Positions 12,790 through 20,318 of a stretch of 50,746 nucleotides of DNA are shown one piece after another. The notes beneath the pieces were generated by a model. That model was not told the DNA's origin and did not search any database. It worked only from the letters and a program-made list of their open reading frames with translations. Source of the DNA: Streptomyces albospinus (GTDB lineage: Bacteria > Actinomycetota > Actinomycetes > Streptomycetales > Streptomycetaceae); assembly GCF_014648695.1 (NCBI RefSeq), contig NZ_BMRP01000012.1, positions 153,442 to 204,187 on the forward strand, given 5' to 3'. The position numbers and the translations under genes were made by a program. How positions within the stretch are numbered: position 1 is the first letter of the stretch; each line of letters begins with the position of its first letter.

Positions 12790-13767
12790 TTACTTCTCCT
12801 CGGTACGGGGGTTCGTGACGGCGGGCTCGTTACCGCCCAGGAGCAGGTACAGGACGGCCATGCGGATGGACACGCCGTTGGCCACCTGCTCGACGACCGT
12901 GCAGCGGTCGGAGTCGGCGACCTCGGCGGTGATCTCCATACCGCGGACCATCGGTCCGGGGTGCATCACGATGGCGTCCCCGGGCATCCGCGCCATCCGG
13001 TCGCCGTCCAGGCCGTAGCGGCGCGCGTACTCGCGCTCGGTCGGGAAGAACGCGGCGTTCATGCGCTCGCGCTGCACCCGCAGCATCATCACGGCGTCGG
13101 ACTTCGGCAGCACGCTGTCGAGGTCGTACGACACCTCGCACGGCCAGGTCTCGACGCCGACCGGCACCAGGGTGGGCGGTGCGACGAGGGTGACCTCGGC
13201 GCCGAGGGTGTGCAGCAGGTCGACGTTGGAGCGCGCGACCCGGCTGTGCAGCACATCGCCGACGATGGTGATGCGCTTGCCGCCGAGGTCCTGGCCGAGC
13301 CCGGCGTCCGGGCCGATGAGGCGGCGGCGCATGGTGAAGGCGTCGAGCAGCGCCTGGGTGGGGTGCTGGTGGGTGCCGTCGCCGGCGTTGATGACGGGGG
13401 CGTCGATCCAGCCGGAGGTGGCGAGCCGGTACGGGGCGCCGGAGGCGCTGTGCCGGATGACGACGGCGTCGACGCCCATCGCCTCCAGGGTCTGGGCGGT
13501 GTCCTTGAGGGACTCGCCCTTGGAGACGCTGGAGCCCTTGGCGGCGAAGTTGATGACGTCCGCGGACAGCCGCTTCTCGGCGGCCTCGAACGAGATCCGG
13601 GTCCGGGTCGAGTCCTCGAAGAAGAGGTTGCAGATCGTGCGTCCGCGCAACGTGGGCAGTTTCTTGATCGGCCGGTCGGCGACCCGGGCCATTTCCTCGG
13701 CGGTGTCGAGGATCAGCACGGCGTCGTCCCGCGTGAGATCGGCGGCCGAGATGAGGTGGCGCTTCAT
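12790..13767 (-). CDS. pyrB: Aspartate carbamoyltransferase catalytic subunit
   Basis: PyrB joins carbamoyl phosphate and aspartate. The 325-residue protein carries the carbamoyl-phosphate motif STRTR at residues 53-57, a Lys at about 83 in SVSKGESL, and HPTQ at 135-138. The start at 13767 is preferred over the upstream in-frame codon at 13842 because GGAGAAAACCGG stands just before it and the protein opens MKRHLISAADLTR as in the family. No regulatory PyrI gene is present nearby, so the enzyme is presumably controlled through expression. It follows pyrR by 94 bp. Confidence 0.96.
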   Translation of the reverse strand: MKRHLISAADLTRDDAVLILDTAEEMARVADRPIKKLPTLRGRTICNLFFEDSTRTRISFEAAEKRLSADVINFAAKGSSVSKGESLKDTAQTLEAMGVDAVVIRHSASGAPYRLATSGWIDAPVINAGDGTHQHPTQALLDAFTMRRRLIGPDAGLGQDLGGKRITIVGDVLHSRVARSNVDLLHTLGAEVTLVAPPTLVPVGVETWPCEVSYDLDSVLPKSDAVMMLRVQRERMNAAFFPTEREYARRYGLDGDRMARMPGDAIVMHPGPMVRGMEITAEVADSDRCTVVEQVANGVSIRMAVLYLLLGGNEPAVTNPRTEEK

Positions 13768-13861
13768 CCGGTTTTCTCCGGGAGTGAGGGAGGTGTACGG
13801 GAATGTCCGTTGAGCGGGCATGGGTGCGGGCCCCGGGGTCACCGGGTCCGTACGCGGTGCG

Positions 13862-14500
13862 CTAGCGCTCGCCGGCCGGGGCGTTGTGCTCGGCTTCCGA
13901 GGACTCGGTCGAAGAGCCGAGGCGGAGCGAAGCGGAGCGGAGGCCGAGCAGCACGGCGTCCCGGCCGTCCTCCTCGGTGAGCTGGACCTTGACCGTCTCC
14001 CGCAGCGACGTGGGGAGGTTCTTGCCTACGTAGTCGGCGCGGATCGGCAGTTCGCGGTGGCCTCGGTCGACCAGCACCGCGAGCTGTACGGCGCGCGGGC
14101 GCCCGATGTCACCCAGGGCGTCGAGCGCGGCGCGGATGGTGCGCCCGGAGAAGAGCACGTCGTCGACGAGGAGGACGACCCGGCCCTCGATGCCGTCGGC
14201 GGGGATGTCCGTACGGGCCAGCGCGCGGGCCGGGCCCAGCCGCAGGTCATCGCGGTACATCGTGATGTCGAGCGAACCCACCGGAATGGCGCGGCCGGTG
14301 ATCTCCTCCAGCTTGGCGGCCAGCCGCCGGGCGAGGAAGACACCGCGGGTGGGAATCCCCAGCAGCACCACGTCGTCCGCGCCCTTGGCGCGCTCGACGA
14401 TCTCGTGGGCGATGCGGGTGAGCATCCGCGCGATGTCCGGGCCTTCGAGCACCGGCCGCGCGGGAAGCTGAACTCTCGTGTCGGAACTGCTTGCGTCCAT
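13862..14500 (-). CDS. pyrR: Bifunctional pyr operon regulator / uracil phosphoribosyltransferase
   Basis: PyrR is an RNA-binding regulator of pyrimidine genes that senses UMP and usually retains uracil phosphoribosyltransferase activity. The 212-residue protein has the PRPP loop VLLVDDVLFSGRT at residues 109-121 and the basic RNA-facing elements of the family. The C-terminal 25 residues are a low-complexity Ser/Glu tail. The ATG at 14500 is preceded by a perfect AAGGAGGT (14510-14517). Five bases upstream of that lies a match to the PyrR RNA loop, suggesting it controls its own translation. First gene of the operon, divergent from bldD. Confidence 0.96.
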   Translation of the reverse strand: MDASSSDTRVQLPARPVLEGPDIARMLTRIAHEIVERAKGADDVVLLGIPTRGVFLARRLAAKLEEITGRAIPVGSLDITMYRDDLRLGPARALARTDIPADGIEGRVVLLVDDVLFSGRTIRAALDALGDIGRPRAVQLAVLVDRGHRELPIRADYVGKNLPTSLRETVKVQLTEEDGRDAVLLGLRSASLRLGSSTESSEAEHNAPAGER

Positions 14501-14521
14501 ACGAAACGGACCTCCTTCTCC

Positions 14522-14533
14522 GCCTCACGGGAC
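14522..14533 (-). promoter_or_regulatory. PyrR RNA-binding loop in the pyrR leader
   Basis: On the minus strand GTCCCGTGAGGC matches the established PyrR-binding loop consensus RUCCNGNGAGGY at every defined base. Flanking CCG and CGG can close a stem. It ends 5 bases before the AAGGAGGT of pyrR, so bound PyrR would be expected to cover or sequester the ribosome site. This is the translational mode reported for mycobacteria rather than the Bacillus antiterminator. Confidence 0.75.
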
Positions 14534-14579
14534 GGACTTTAAAGGACGTCGGAATTACGTTGTTCAGGCTATCAGGAGG

Positions 14580-14610
14580 CCCGTCAGGGGCCGCGCACCC
14601 CCCTGACGGG
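14580..14610. promoter_or_regulatory. Perfect hairpin between pyrR and bldD
   Basis: CCCGTCAGGGG (14580-14590) pairs perfectly with CCCCTGACGGG (14600-14610) around a 9-nt loop. It lies about 80 bp upstream of the pyrR start and just upstream of the bldD -35. It could be part of a long pyrR leader, or a block between the two divergent promoters. Confidence 0.5.
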
Positions 14611-14631
14611 TGAGGGTCTGCCTCATTCGGC

Positions 14632-14661
14632 TTGACGAAGTCAGATTACGCTGCGTAACCT
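14632..14661 (+). promoter_or_regulatory. bldD promoter
   Basis: TTGACG (14632-14637) and TAACCT (14656-14661) are 18 bp apart, a good housekeeping-sigma promoter. The start point would be near 14668, about 55 bases before the bldD ATG. Both BldD boxes overlap the -10 and start region. Confidence 0.65.
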
Positions 14662-14674
14662 CACAGTGAGTTAC
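14645..14674 (+). promoter_or_regulatory. Tandem BldD operator boxes
   Basis: The 15-mer at 14645-14659 (ATTACGCTGCGTAAC) fits the published BldD box pattern nTnACnCWGnGTnAn at every defined base. The next 15 bases (14660-14674, CTCACAGTGAGTTAC) fit with one mismatch. They cover the -10 and transcription start of bldD, consistent with the known autorepression. Confidence 0.75.
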
Positions 14675-14722
14675 CAGCCACGCGGCGGTGCCGCATGTCC
14701 ATATAGCCGTCTGGGGAGCTTT

Positions 14723-15223
14723 ATGTCCAGCGAATACGCCAAACAGCTCGGGGCCAAGCTCCGCGCCATCCGTACCCAGCAGGGCCTCTCTCTCCACGGC
14801 GTCGAGGAGAAGTCCCAGGGCCGCTGGAAGGCCGTGGTGGTGGGGTCGTACGAGCGCGGCGACCGTGCCGTGACCGTGCAGCGCCTCGCCGAGCTGGCGG
14901 ACTTCTACGGCGTCCCGGTCCAGGAGCTGCTTCCGGGCACGACGCCCGGCGGCGCCGCCGAGCCGCCGCCGAAGCTGGTGCTGGACCTGGAGCGCCTCGC
15001 CCATGTCCCGCAGGAGAAGGCCGGCCCGCTCCAGCGCTACGCCGCCACCATCCAGAGCCAGCGCGGCGACTACAACGGCAAGGTCCTCTCGATCCGCCAG
15101 GACGATCTGCGGACCCTCGCGGTGATCTACGACCAGTCGCCCTCGGTGCTGACCGAGCAGCTGATCAGCTGGGGCGTGCTGGACGCGGACGCGCGCCGCG
15201 CCGTGCAGCACGAGGAGATCTGA
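14723..15223 (+). CDS. bldD: Developmental master regulator BldD
   Basis: BldD is a DNA-binding protein that, bound to tetrameric cyclic di-GMP, represses sporulation genes during vegetative growth. The N-terminal helix-turn-helix domain spans about residues 5-70. A linker containing PPP leads to the C-terminal domain, where the c-di-GMP signature is intact: RGD at 114-116 and RQDD at 125-128, with the 8-residue spacing required. The ATG at 14723 follows GGGGAG. An upstream GTG at 14666 is rejected because it would sit at or before the predicted transcription start. Two BldD boxes lie over its own promoter. Confidence 0.97.
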   Translation: MSSEYAKQLGAKLRAIRTQQGLSLHGVEEKSQGRWKAVVVGSYERGDRAVTVQRLAELADFYGVPVQELLPGTTPGGAAEPPPKLVLDLERLAHVPQEKAGPLQRYAATIQSQRGDYNGKVLSIRQDDLRTLAVIYDQSPSVLTEQLISWGVLDADARRAVQHEEI

Positions 15224-15257
15224 CCACCTCTGCCCCACGCTTCACACGCAGAAACGT

Positions 15258-15289
15258 ACCGCCGCTCCGGGTCCTCCCGGGGCGGCGGT
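15258..15289 (+). terminator. bldD terminator hairpin
   Basis: ACCGCCGCTCCGGG (15258-15271) pairs with CCCGGGGCGGCGGT (15276-15289) with one G-U pair and a 4-nt loop, 35 bp past the bldD stop. Confidence 0.75.
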
Positions 15290-15346
15290 CGTCATGTGCG
15301 GGTCCGGTGGATCCAGCGGGTGCCAACGGCGCCGGGCGGGCATACG

Positions 15347-15383
15347 ACGGGCCCGGAGCGATGAACCATCGCTCCGGGCCCGT
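15347..15383. terminator. Bidirectional 17-bp hairpin between convergent bldD and nusB
   Basis: ACGGGCCCGGAGCGATG (15347-15363) is perfectly complementary to 15367-15383 around an AAC loop. It lies 20 bp beyond the nusB stop and downstream of the bldD hairpin, so it most likely ends the nusB operon and backs up bldD termination. Confidence 0.85.
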
Positions 15384-15402
15384 TCCGATGCTCGGCCGGC
15401 CG

Positions 15403-15837
15403 CTAGTGCGTCTCGCGCCGCAGGCTCGGCTTCAGCTCCTTGAGACGGCCCAGCAGGCCGTTGACGAAGGCCGGGGAGTCGTCCGTGGAGAACTCCTTGG
15501 CGAGCTGCACGGCCTCGTCGATCGCCACCGCGTCCGGTGTGCCGTCCACCCAGAGCAGTTCGTGGGCGCCGAGCCGCAGGATCGAGCGGTCGGCCGCCGG
15601 CATCCGGTCGAGGTCCCAGTCGACGGCGTAGGTGGAGATCAGCTCGTCGATGCGTGCGACATGCTCGGCGTAGCCCTCGACCAGCTCCAGGGTGTACTCG
15701 TTCACCGGGGGCTGCCGAGGGTCGGTCCGGGCGTGACGCATCCAGTCCGCGAGCACGGACTGCACATCGGCACCGCGCTGGTCGGCCTCGAAGAGGATCT
15801 GGAAGGCGCGCTTACGGGCCTTGGTGCGGGCAGCCAC
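15403..15837 (-). CDS. nusB: Transcription antitermination factor NusB
   Basis: NusB pairs with S10 (NusE) on boxA RNA to promote antitermination in rRNA operons. The 144-residue all-helical protein shows the family start KARKRAFQILFEADQRG and the C-terminal NEAV-like block (AIDEAVQLAKEFSTDDSPAF, then VNGLLGRL). The GTG at 15837 is 2 bp from the efp stop, so it is translated from the efp message. It is followed by a 17-bp hairpin facing bldD. Confidence 0.95.
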   Translation of the reverse strand: MAARTKARKRAFQILFEADQRGADVQSVLADWMRHARTDPRQPPVNEYTLELVEGYAEHVARIDELISTYAVDWDLDRMPAADRSILRLGAHELLWVDGTPDAVAIDEAVQLAKEFSTDDSPAFVNGLLGRLKELKPSLRRETH

Positions 15838-15839
15838 GG

Positions 15840-16406
15840 TTAGCTGTTCACCCGGCCGAGGTAGTCGCCGGTACGGGTGTCGACCTTGATCTTCTCACCG
15901 GTGGTGATGAAGAGCGGGACCTGGATCTCGTAGCCGGTCTCCAGCGTGGCGGGCTTGGTGCCGCCGGTGGAGCGGTCGCCCTGGACGCCCGGCTCGGTCT
16001 CCTGGATGACCAGCTCGACGGCGGCCGGCAGCTCGACGTAGAGCACCTGGCCCTCGTTCTGCGCGACGACGGCCTCGAAGCCCTCGATCAGGAAGTTGGC
16101 GGCGTCGCCGACGGCCTTGCGGTCGACGTGCAGCTGGTCGTAGGTGTCCATGTCCATGAAGACGAAGTAGTCGCCGTCCATGTACGAGAACTGCATCCCG
16201 CGCTTGTCGACGTTGGCCGTCTCCACCTTCACACCGGCGTTGAAGGTCTTGTCCACCACCTTGCCGGAGAGCACGTTCTTCAGCTTGGTGCGGACGAAGG
16301 CCGGGCCCTTACCGGGCTTGACGTGCTGGAACTCGACGACGGACCAGAGCTGGCCGCCTTCGAGCTTGAGCACCATGCCGTTCTTGAGGTCGTTCGTGGA
16401 AGCCAC
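15840..16406 (-). CDS. efp: Elongation factor P
   Basis: EF-P enters the ribosomal E site and rescues stalling at consecutive prolines. The 188-residue protein has the three beta-barrel domains of the family. The tip loop is PGKGPA (31-36) with Lys33. In actinobacteria this proline-supported PGKGP loop is reported to work without lysine modification, and no modification genes are seen here. The GTG at 16406 follows AGGAG. It is coupled to nusB downstream and lies 66 bp after an M24 peptidase-like gene. Confidence 0.96.
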   Translation of the reverse strand: MASTNDLKNGMVLKLEGGQLWSVVEFQHVKPGKGPAFVRTKLKNVLSGKVVDKTFNAGVKVETANVDKRGMQFSYMDGDYFVFMDMDTYDQLHVDRKAVGDAANFLIEGFEAVVAQNEGQVLYVELPAAVELVIQETEPGVQGDRSTGGTKPATLETGYEIQVPLFITTGEKIKVDTRTGDYLGRVNS

Positions 16407-16472
16407 GGTTGCGGAATCTCCTGGACTACAGGTGGTGGAAACCTCGAAGCCGCGCGCAGCGAGCCCGCGGGC

Positions 16473-17579
16473 TCACAGGGCGAGCAGCTCTTTGGTCGTG
16501 ATCGTGAGTAGCTCGGGTCCGCCGTCCGCCTCGGGGCGGACGACGAGGGTGTCGTCGATCCGGACACCCCCACGGCCCGGGATGTGAACCCCCGGCTCGA
16601 CGGTGACCGGCACGCAAGCGTCCAGTTTACCCATGGCGGCAGGTGACAATTGAGGGTCCTCGTCGATTTCGAGTCCCACGCCGTGCCCGGTCCACGGTCC
16701 GAGCCCCTCGCCGTGCCCCGCCGTCTCCAGCAGATGACGGGTCACCCGGTCCACCTCGCGGCACTCCACACCCGGTGCCAGCGCCTCCCGGCCGGCCTTC
16801 TGGGCCGCGAAGACCAGTTCGTACAGCTCGATCTGCCAGTCCGCCGGAGTGGTGCCGATGACGAAGGTGCGGCCGATCTCGCAGCGGTAGCCCCGGTAGT
16901 TCGCGCCCAGGCCGACGGTCAGGAAGTCGCCCTCCTCCACCCTGCGGTCGGTGGGCAGATGCCGGCCGCGGCCGGAGTTCGGCCCGGTCGCGACGGAGGT
17001 CGCGAAGGCCGGGCCGTCGGCGCCGTGGTCGACCAGGCGGCGCTCCAGTTCGAGCGCGAGGTGCCGCTCGGTCCGGCCGACCAGGATCGACTCCAGGAGT
17101 TCGCCCAGGGCCTGGTCGCTGATCTCGGCGGCGATCCGCAGACAGGCGATCTCGTCGTCGTCCTTGACCAGCCGCTGCGCCTCCACGGCACAGGCCAGAT
17201 CGGTGAGCCGCATCCGCGGGGCGACCTGGGCGAGCGCCCGGTGGCGGGTGACGGTGAGGTGGTGCTCCTCGACGGCCAGCGTGCGAACGCCCTGTTTGGC
17301 GGCCAGGTCGGCGGCGGCCACGACGGGGTCGCCGCCGCGGGTGGGCAGCACCGAGATCCGGACGTCGTCGGCGGGCCGCCCTTCGGTGGGATCGCCGCTC
17401 AGCGGTCTGCCGCAGAGCAGTACGTCATCGCCGGGACCCAGCAGCAGCGCCGCACCGGGCGGCGTGCAGCCGGTGAGGTAGCGGACGTTCGCGGGGCGCG
17501 AGATCAGGGCGGCACAGCTTCCGGTTGCGGCGCAGCGGTCGCGCAGCCGCGTGCGTCGAACCGCGTACAACTCGGACAT
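16473..17579 (-). CDS. M24 (aminopeptidase P-like) family protein with altered metal site
   Basis: The 368-residue product has a creatinase-like N-terminal domain (about 1-130) and a pita-bread M24 domain (about 140-368), as in Xaa-Pro peptidases. Compared with the five usual metal ligands, the first Asp is Gly223 (TVGLGANY), the second is Glu234 (YRCEIGRTF), and the last Glu is Asp342 (RIDD). His299 (TGHGVG) and Glu328 (VEPG) are kept. It may be inactive, a single-metal enzyme, or a binding protein. The context with efp is typical for this family in many bacteria. The ATG at 17579 follows a terminator hairpin that separates it from the upstream gene. Confidence 0.88.
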   Translation of the reverse strand: MSELYAVRRTRLRDRCAATGSCAALISRPANVRYLTGCTPPGAALLLGPGDDVLLCGRPLSGDPTEGRPADDVRISVLPTRGGDPVVAAADLAAKQGVRTLAVEEHHLTVTRHRALAQVAPRMRLTDLACAVEAQRLVKDDDEIACLRIAAEISDQALGELLESILVGRTERHLALELERRLVDHGADGPAFATSVATGPNSGRGRHLPTDRRVEEGDFLTVGLGANYRGYRCEIGRTFVIGTTPADWQIELYELVFAAQKAGREALAPGVECREVDRVTRHLLETAGHGEGLGPWTGHGVGLEIDEDPQLSPAAMGKLDACVPVTVEPGVHIPGRGGVRIDDTLVVRPEADGGPELLTITTKELLAL

Positions 17580-17601
17580 ATCGCCAGCGTACGACCGCTC
17601 T

Positions 17602-17633
17602 CCCGGGGCGGCCGTTCGAGACGGCCGCCCGGG
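17602..17633 (-). terminator. Terminator between the P-loop kinase gene and the M24 gene
   Basis: A 10-bp perfect core (17606-17615 with 17621-17630, loop TCGAG) is extended by CCC/GGG with a bulged G. It begins 28 bp past the stop of the proline-rich P-loop gene. Confidence 0.75.
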
Positions 17634-17660
17634 GGACCGGAGTCCGGCGGCGGGCGCGGA

Positions 17661-18545
17661 CTACCAGCTGGGCGGGCTGGCGATGCTGCGGGCGACGACG
17701 TCGTCCAGCATCCCGGCGGTGGTGGCGACGTCGTGCTGGGAGTTGTCGATGATCGGCAGTCCGGAGCCGTACCAGCCGGCCATCCGGCCGTGGATCCGGG
17801 CCACCTCTTCGTCGGAGAGGCGGCGGTTGCCGGTGCGCCGGGCGTTGCGCTCCAGGACGATCTCCAGCCCCGGGAGCAGCACGATCGGCAGCAGGCCGGG
17901 GCCCACATGGCGCTTCCAGCCGCCGAGGCCGACGACCGGGCGGTCCGGGAAGACCGCGTCGTCGAGGATGCAGGAGATGCCGTTGGCGAGGAAGTTGCGG
18001 GCCGCGAAGCCGCAGGTGCGGCGGGCGAGGCGGTACTGCGCCTCGGAGTTGTCGTTCCAGCCCGACTGCGGATCGGCGAAGCCGGACCGGACCCACTCAC
18101 GGACGTCGTCCAGGCTGATGTGCGCGGTCGGCACCCGCCGGGTGTCGGCCCAGTGGCGGGCGACGCTGGTCTTGCCGGCGCCGGCCGGGCCGATCAGCAG
18201 CACCGCGACGGCGGCGTGCGCGGCGTCCGGTGCGGCGGCGCCGAGGGGCGGGCTGGGCAGCGCGACCGGGGCGCCCGGGGGCAGCTGGATATGGCCGGTG
18301 ATGTCGGTGCTGTGCTGGGTGGGCGGGGCCTGGTGCGGTGCGGGGGCGGGCCAGCCCGGTCCGGGGGCGCCGTGCGCGGGGGGCACGGGGGCCGGCGGGG
18401 CGGCGGGCGGCGGCGGGCCCGCGGGGGCGGGCGGTGAGCCGGGCGGGAGGGGCTGCCCGGGGTGGGGCGTCCAGCTCATGGTGGCCCCGGGGGTGTGAAG
18501 CGGCCCGCGGGGCGGCGGCAGCGGGGCCCCCACTGCGTACTGCAT
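17661..18545 (-). CDS. Proline-rich P-loop kinase-like ATP-binding protein
   Basis: The 294-residue protein has two parts. Residues 1-108 are Pro/Ala/Gly-rich with PPP at 10-12 and PPPP at 44-47. Residues 112-294 are a small P-loop domain: Walker A GPAGAGKT at 119-126, LDD at 145-147, and an Arg-rich lid around ERNARRTGNRRLSDEE, like the AAA_33 / polynucleotide-kinase type. The substrate cannot be read from the sequence. The ATG at 18545 follows GGAGAG. It lies upstream of the M24-efp-nusB genes on the same strand but a hairpin intervenes. Confidence 0.8.
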   Translation of the reverse strand: MQYAVGAPLPPPRGPLHTPGATMSWTPHPGQPLPPGSPPAPAGPPPPAAPPAPVPPAHGAPGPGWPAPAPHQAPPTQHSTDITGHIQLPPGAPVALPSPPLGAAAPDAAHAAVAVLLIGPAGAGKTSVARHWADTRRVPTAHISLDDVREWVRSGFADPQSGWNDNSEAQYRLARRTCGFAARNFLANGISCILDDAVFPDRPVVGLGGWKRHVGPGLLPIVLLPGLEIVLERNARRTGNRRLSDEEVARIHGRMAGWYGSGLPIIDNSQHDVATTAGMLDDVVARSIASPPSW

Positions 18546-18780
18546 CCGGTGGCTCTCCGTCTCGTGCGGTCTACGTGGTGCGGTGCCCGGCGCCGGGCCT
18601 GGCTGCCCGGTGCGCCGTGCGGTAACCGACCGGCCCGGAAGGGCCGTTGGTGCCCCACCGCCGGTGGTGGGTGGTGCTGCTGTGAACCGTACCTTCCCGA
18701 CGGCTGCCCGGAAGGGTCCCTACCCCCGGCGTCCGTCGAATGAACGGCCGAGGGCGGGGAGGATGACCGAAGCGGGTGCG
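18546..18780. other. Intergenic region between aroQ and the P-loop kinase gene
   Basis: These 235 bp contain several short G+C-rich hairpins (for example GGCCC/GGGCC around 18633-18646 and CCCACC/GGTGGG around 18655-18673 on either strand). They probably include the end of the aro transcript and the promoter of the P-loop gene. I see no open reading frame with a ribosome site. Confidence 0.35.
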
Positions 18781-19221
18781 TCAGCCGGAGAGTTCCTCGG
18801 CCAGCGCGCGGAGCGCGAGCCGGTACGAACCGATCCCGAAACCCGCGACGGTGCCGCTGGCGACGGCCGCGATGACCGAATTGTGGCGGAATTCCTCGCG
18901 GGCGTACGGGTTCGAGATGTGCACCTCGATCAGCGGGGCGGTGCGCTGGGCCGCGGCGTCCCGCATCGCGTACGAATAGTGCGTGAACGCACCGGGGTTG
19001 ATGATGACCGGAATCGATCCGTCGGCGGCCTCGTGCAGCCAACGGACCATCTCACCCTCGTCGTTGGTCTCCCGGACCTCGGCCTCGAAGCCCAGCTCCC
19101 TGCCGAGCCGGGCGCACTCGGCGACCAGTCCGGCGTAGGAGGTGGCGCCGTAGACGTCGGGCTCCCGGGAGCCCAGCCGGCCGAGGTTGGGGCCGTTGAG
19201 GACCAGCACGCGGCGGCTCAT
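18781..19221 (-). CDS. aroQ: 3-dehydroquinate dehydratase, type II
   Basis: AroQ dehydrates 3-dehydroquinate to 3-dehydroshikimate. The 146-residue type II enzyme shows LVLNGPNLGRLGSREPDVYG near the N-terminus, INPGAFTHYSYAMRDA and EVHISNP. The ATG at 19221 gives the usual family start MSRRVLVLNGPN. A GTG three codons upstream (19230) overlaps the aroB stop as GTGA and is a real alternative, since neither has a strong ribosome site. Last gene of the aro run. Confidence 0.95.
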   Translation of the reverse strand: MSRRVLVLNGPNLGRLGSREPDVYGATSYAGLVAECARLGRELGFEAEVRETNDEGEMVRWLHEAADGSIPVIINPGAFTHYSYAMRDAAAQRTAPLIEVHISNPYAREEFRHNSVIAAVASGTVAGFGIGSYRLALRALAEELSG

Positions 19222-19226
19222 CGGGC

Positions 19227-20318
19227 TCACGCCGCGATCTCGGCGTGCGCCGCGAGCAGCATGGCCGGGTCCGGGCTCTCCAGGACGGTCGGCTTGGCGA
19301 GGCCGTCCAGGACGATGAAGCGGAGCCGGTCGCCGCGGGACTTCTTGTCGACCTTCATGGTCTCCAGCAGCTTGGGCCACTGATCGCCGCGGTAGGTCAG
19401 CGGCAGTCCGACGGAGGCCAGGACGGCGCGGTGCCGGTCGGCGGTGGCGTCGTCCAACCGGCCCGCGATCCGGCCGAGTTCGGCGGCGAAGACCATGCCG
19501 ACGGAGACCGCGGCGCCGTGCCGCCAGTTGTAGCGCTCGTTCTTCTCGATGGCGTGCGCCAGGGTGTGGCCGTAGTTGAGGATCTCGCGCAGACCGGACT
19601 CCTTGAGGTCCGCGGAGACCACCTCGGCCTTGACCCGGATCGCCCGCTCGATGAGCTCGGCGGTGTGCGGGCCGTCGGGGCGCCTGGCGCCTTCCGGGTC
19701 CGACTCGATCAGGTCGAGGATCGCCGGGTCGGCGATGAAGCCGGCCTTGATCACCTCGGCCAGGCCGGAGACGTAGTCGTTGACCGGCAGCGAGTCCAGC
19801 GCGGCCAGGTCGCAGAGCACTCCGGCCGGCGGGTGGAAGGCGCCGACGAGGTTCTTGCCCTCGGCGGTGTTGATGCCGGTCTTGCCGCCGACCGCCGCGT
19901 CCACCATGCCCAGGACGGTGGTCGGTACGGCGATCCAGCGCACCCCGCGCAGCCAGGTCGCGGCGACGAAGCCGGCCAGGTCGGTGGTGGCACCGCCGCC
20001 GACGCCGACGATCACATCGGTGCGGGTGAAGCCGGTCTGCCCGAGCGCCTTCCAGCAGTACGCGGCGACCTCGGCGGTCTTGGACTCCTCGGCGTTCGGC
20101 AGCTGGATCGCGATCGCGTCGTAGCCCTGGCCGGCCAGGTCCTCGCGCAGCGCCTCGCCGGTGGCGGCCAGCGCCTCGGGGTGCAGCACGGCGACGCGCT
20201 TGGCGGCGGCGCCGATCAGGCCGGGGAGTTCGCCCAGCAACCGGCGCCCGACGAGCACCTCGTAAGGGTCGGTGCCCGCGGTGCCGCCGACCTGGATGCG
20301 GGTGGCCTGCTCCGTCAT
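19227..20318 (-). CDS. aroB: 3-dehydroquinate synthase
   Basis: AroB cyclises DAHP to 3-dehydroquinate using NAD and a divalent metal. The 363-residue protein has the NAD-binding VGVGGGATTDLAGFVAATW and the metal-ligand region around GLAEVIKAG and NYGHTLAHAIE. The ATG at 20318 overlaps the aroK stop as ATGA, and the pair is translationally coupled as in many bacteria. Confidence 0.96.
   Translation of the reverse strand: MTEQATRIQVGGTAGTDPYEVLVGRRLLGELPGLIGAAAKRVAVLHPEALAATGEALREDLAGQGYDAIAIQLPNAEESKTAEVAAYCWKALGQTGFTRTDVIVGVGGGATTDLAGFVAATWLRGVRWIAVPTTVLGMVDAAVGGKTGINTAEGKNLVGAFHPPAGVLCDLAALDSLPVNDYVSGLAEVIKAGFIADPAILDLIESDPEGARRPDGPHTAELIERAIRVKAEVVSADLKESGLREILNYGHTLAHAIEKNERYNWRHGAAVSVGMVFAAELGRIAGRLDDATADRHRAVLASVGLPLTYRGDQWPKLLETMKVDKKSRGDRLRFIVLDGLAKPTVLESPDPAMLLAAHAEIAA

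Noticed and set aside
14666..14722. GTG start for bldD 19 codons upstream
   Set aside because: It lies within a BldD box at or before the predicted transcription start, and the ATG at 14723 has a good ribosome site and the family N-terminus.
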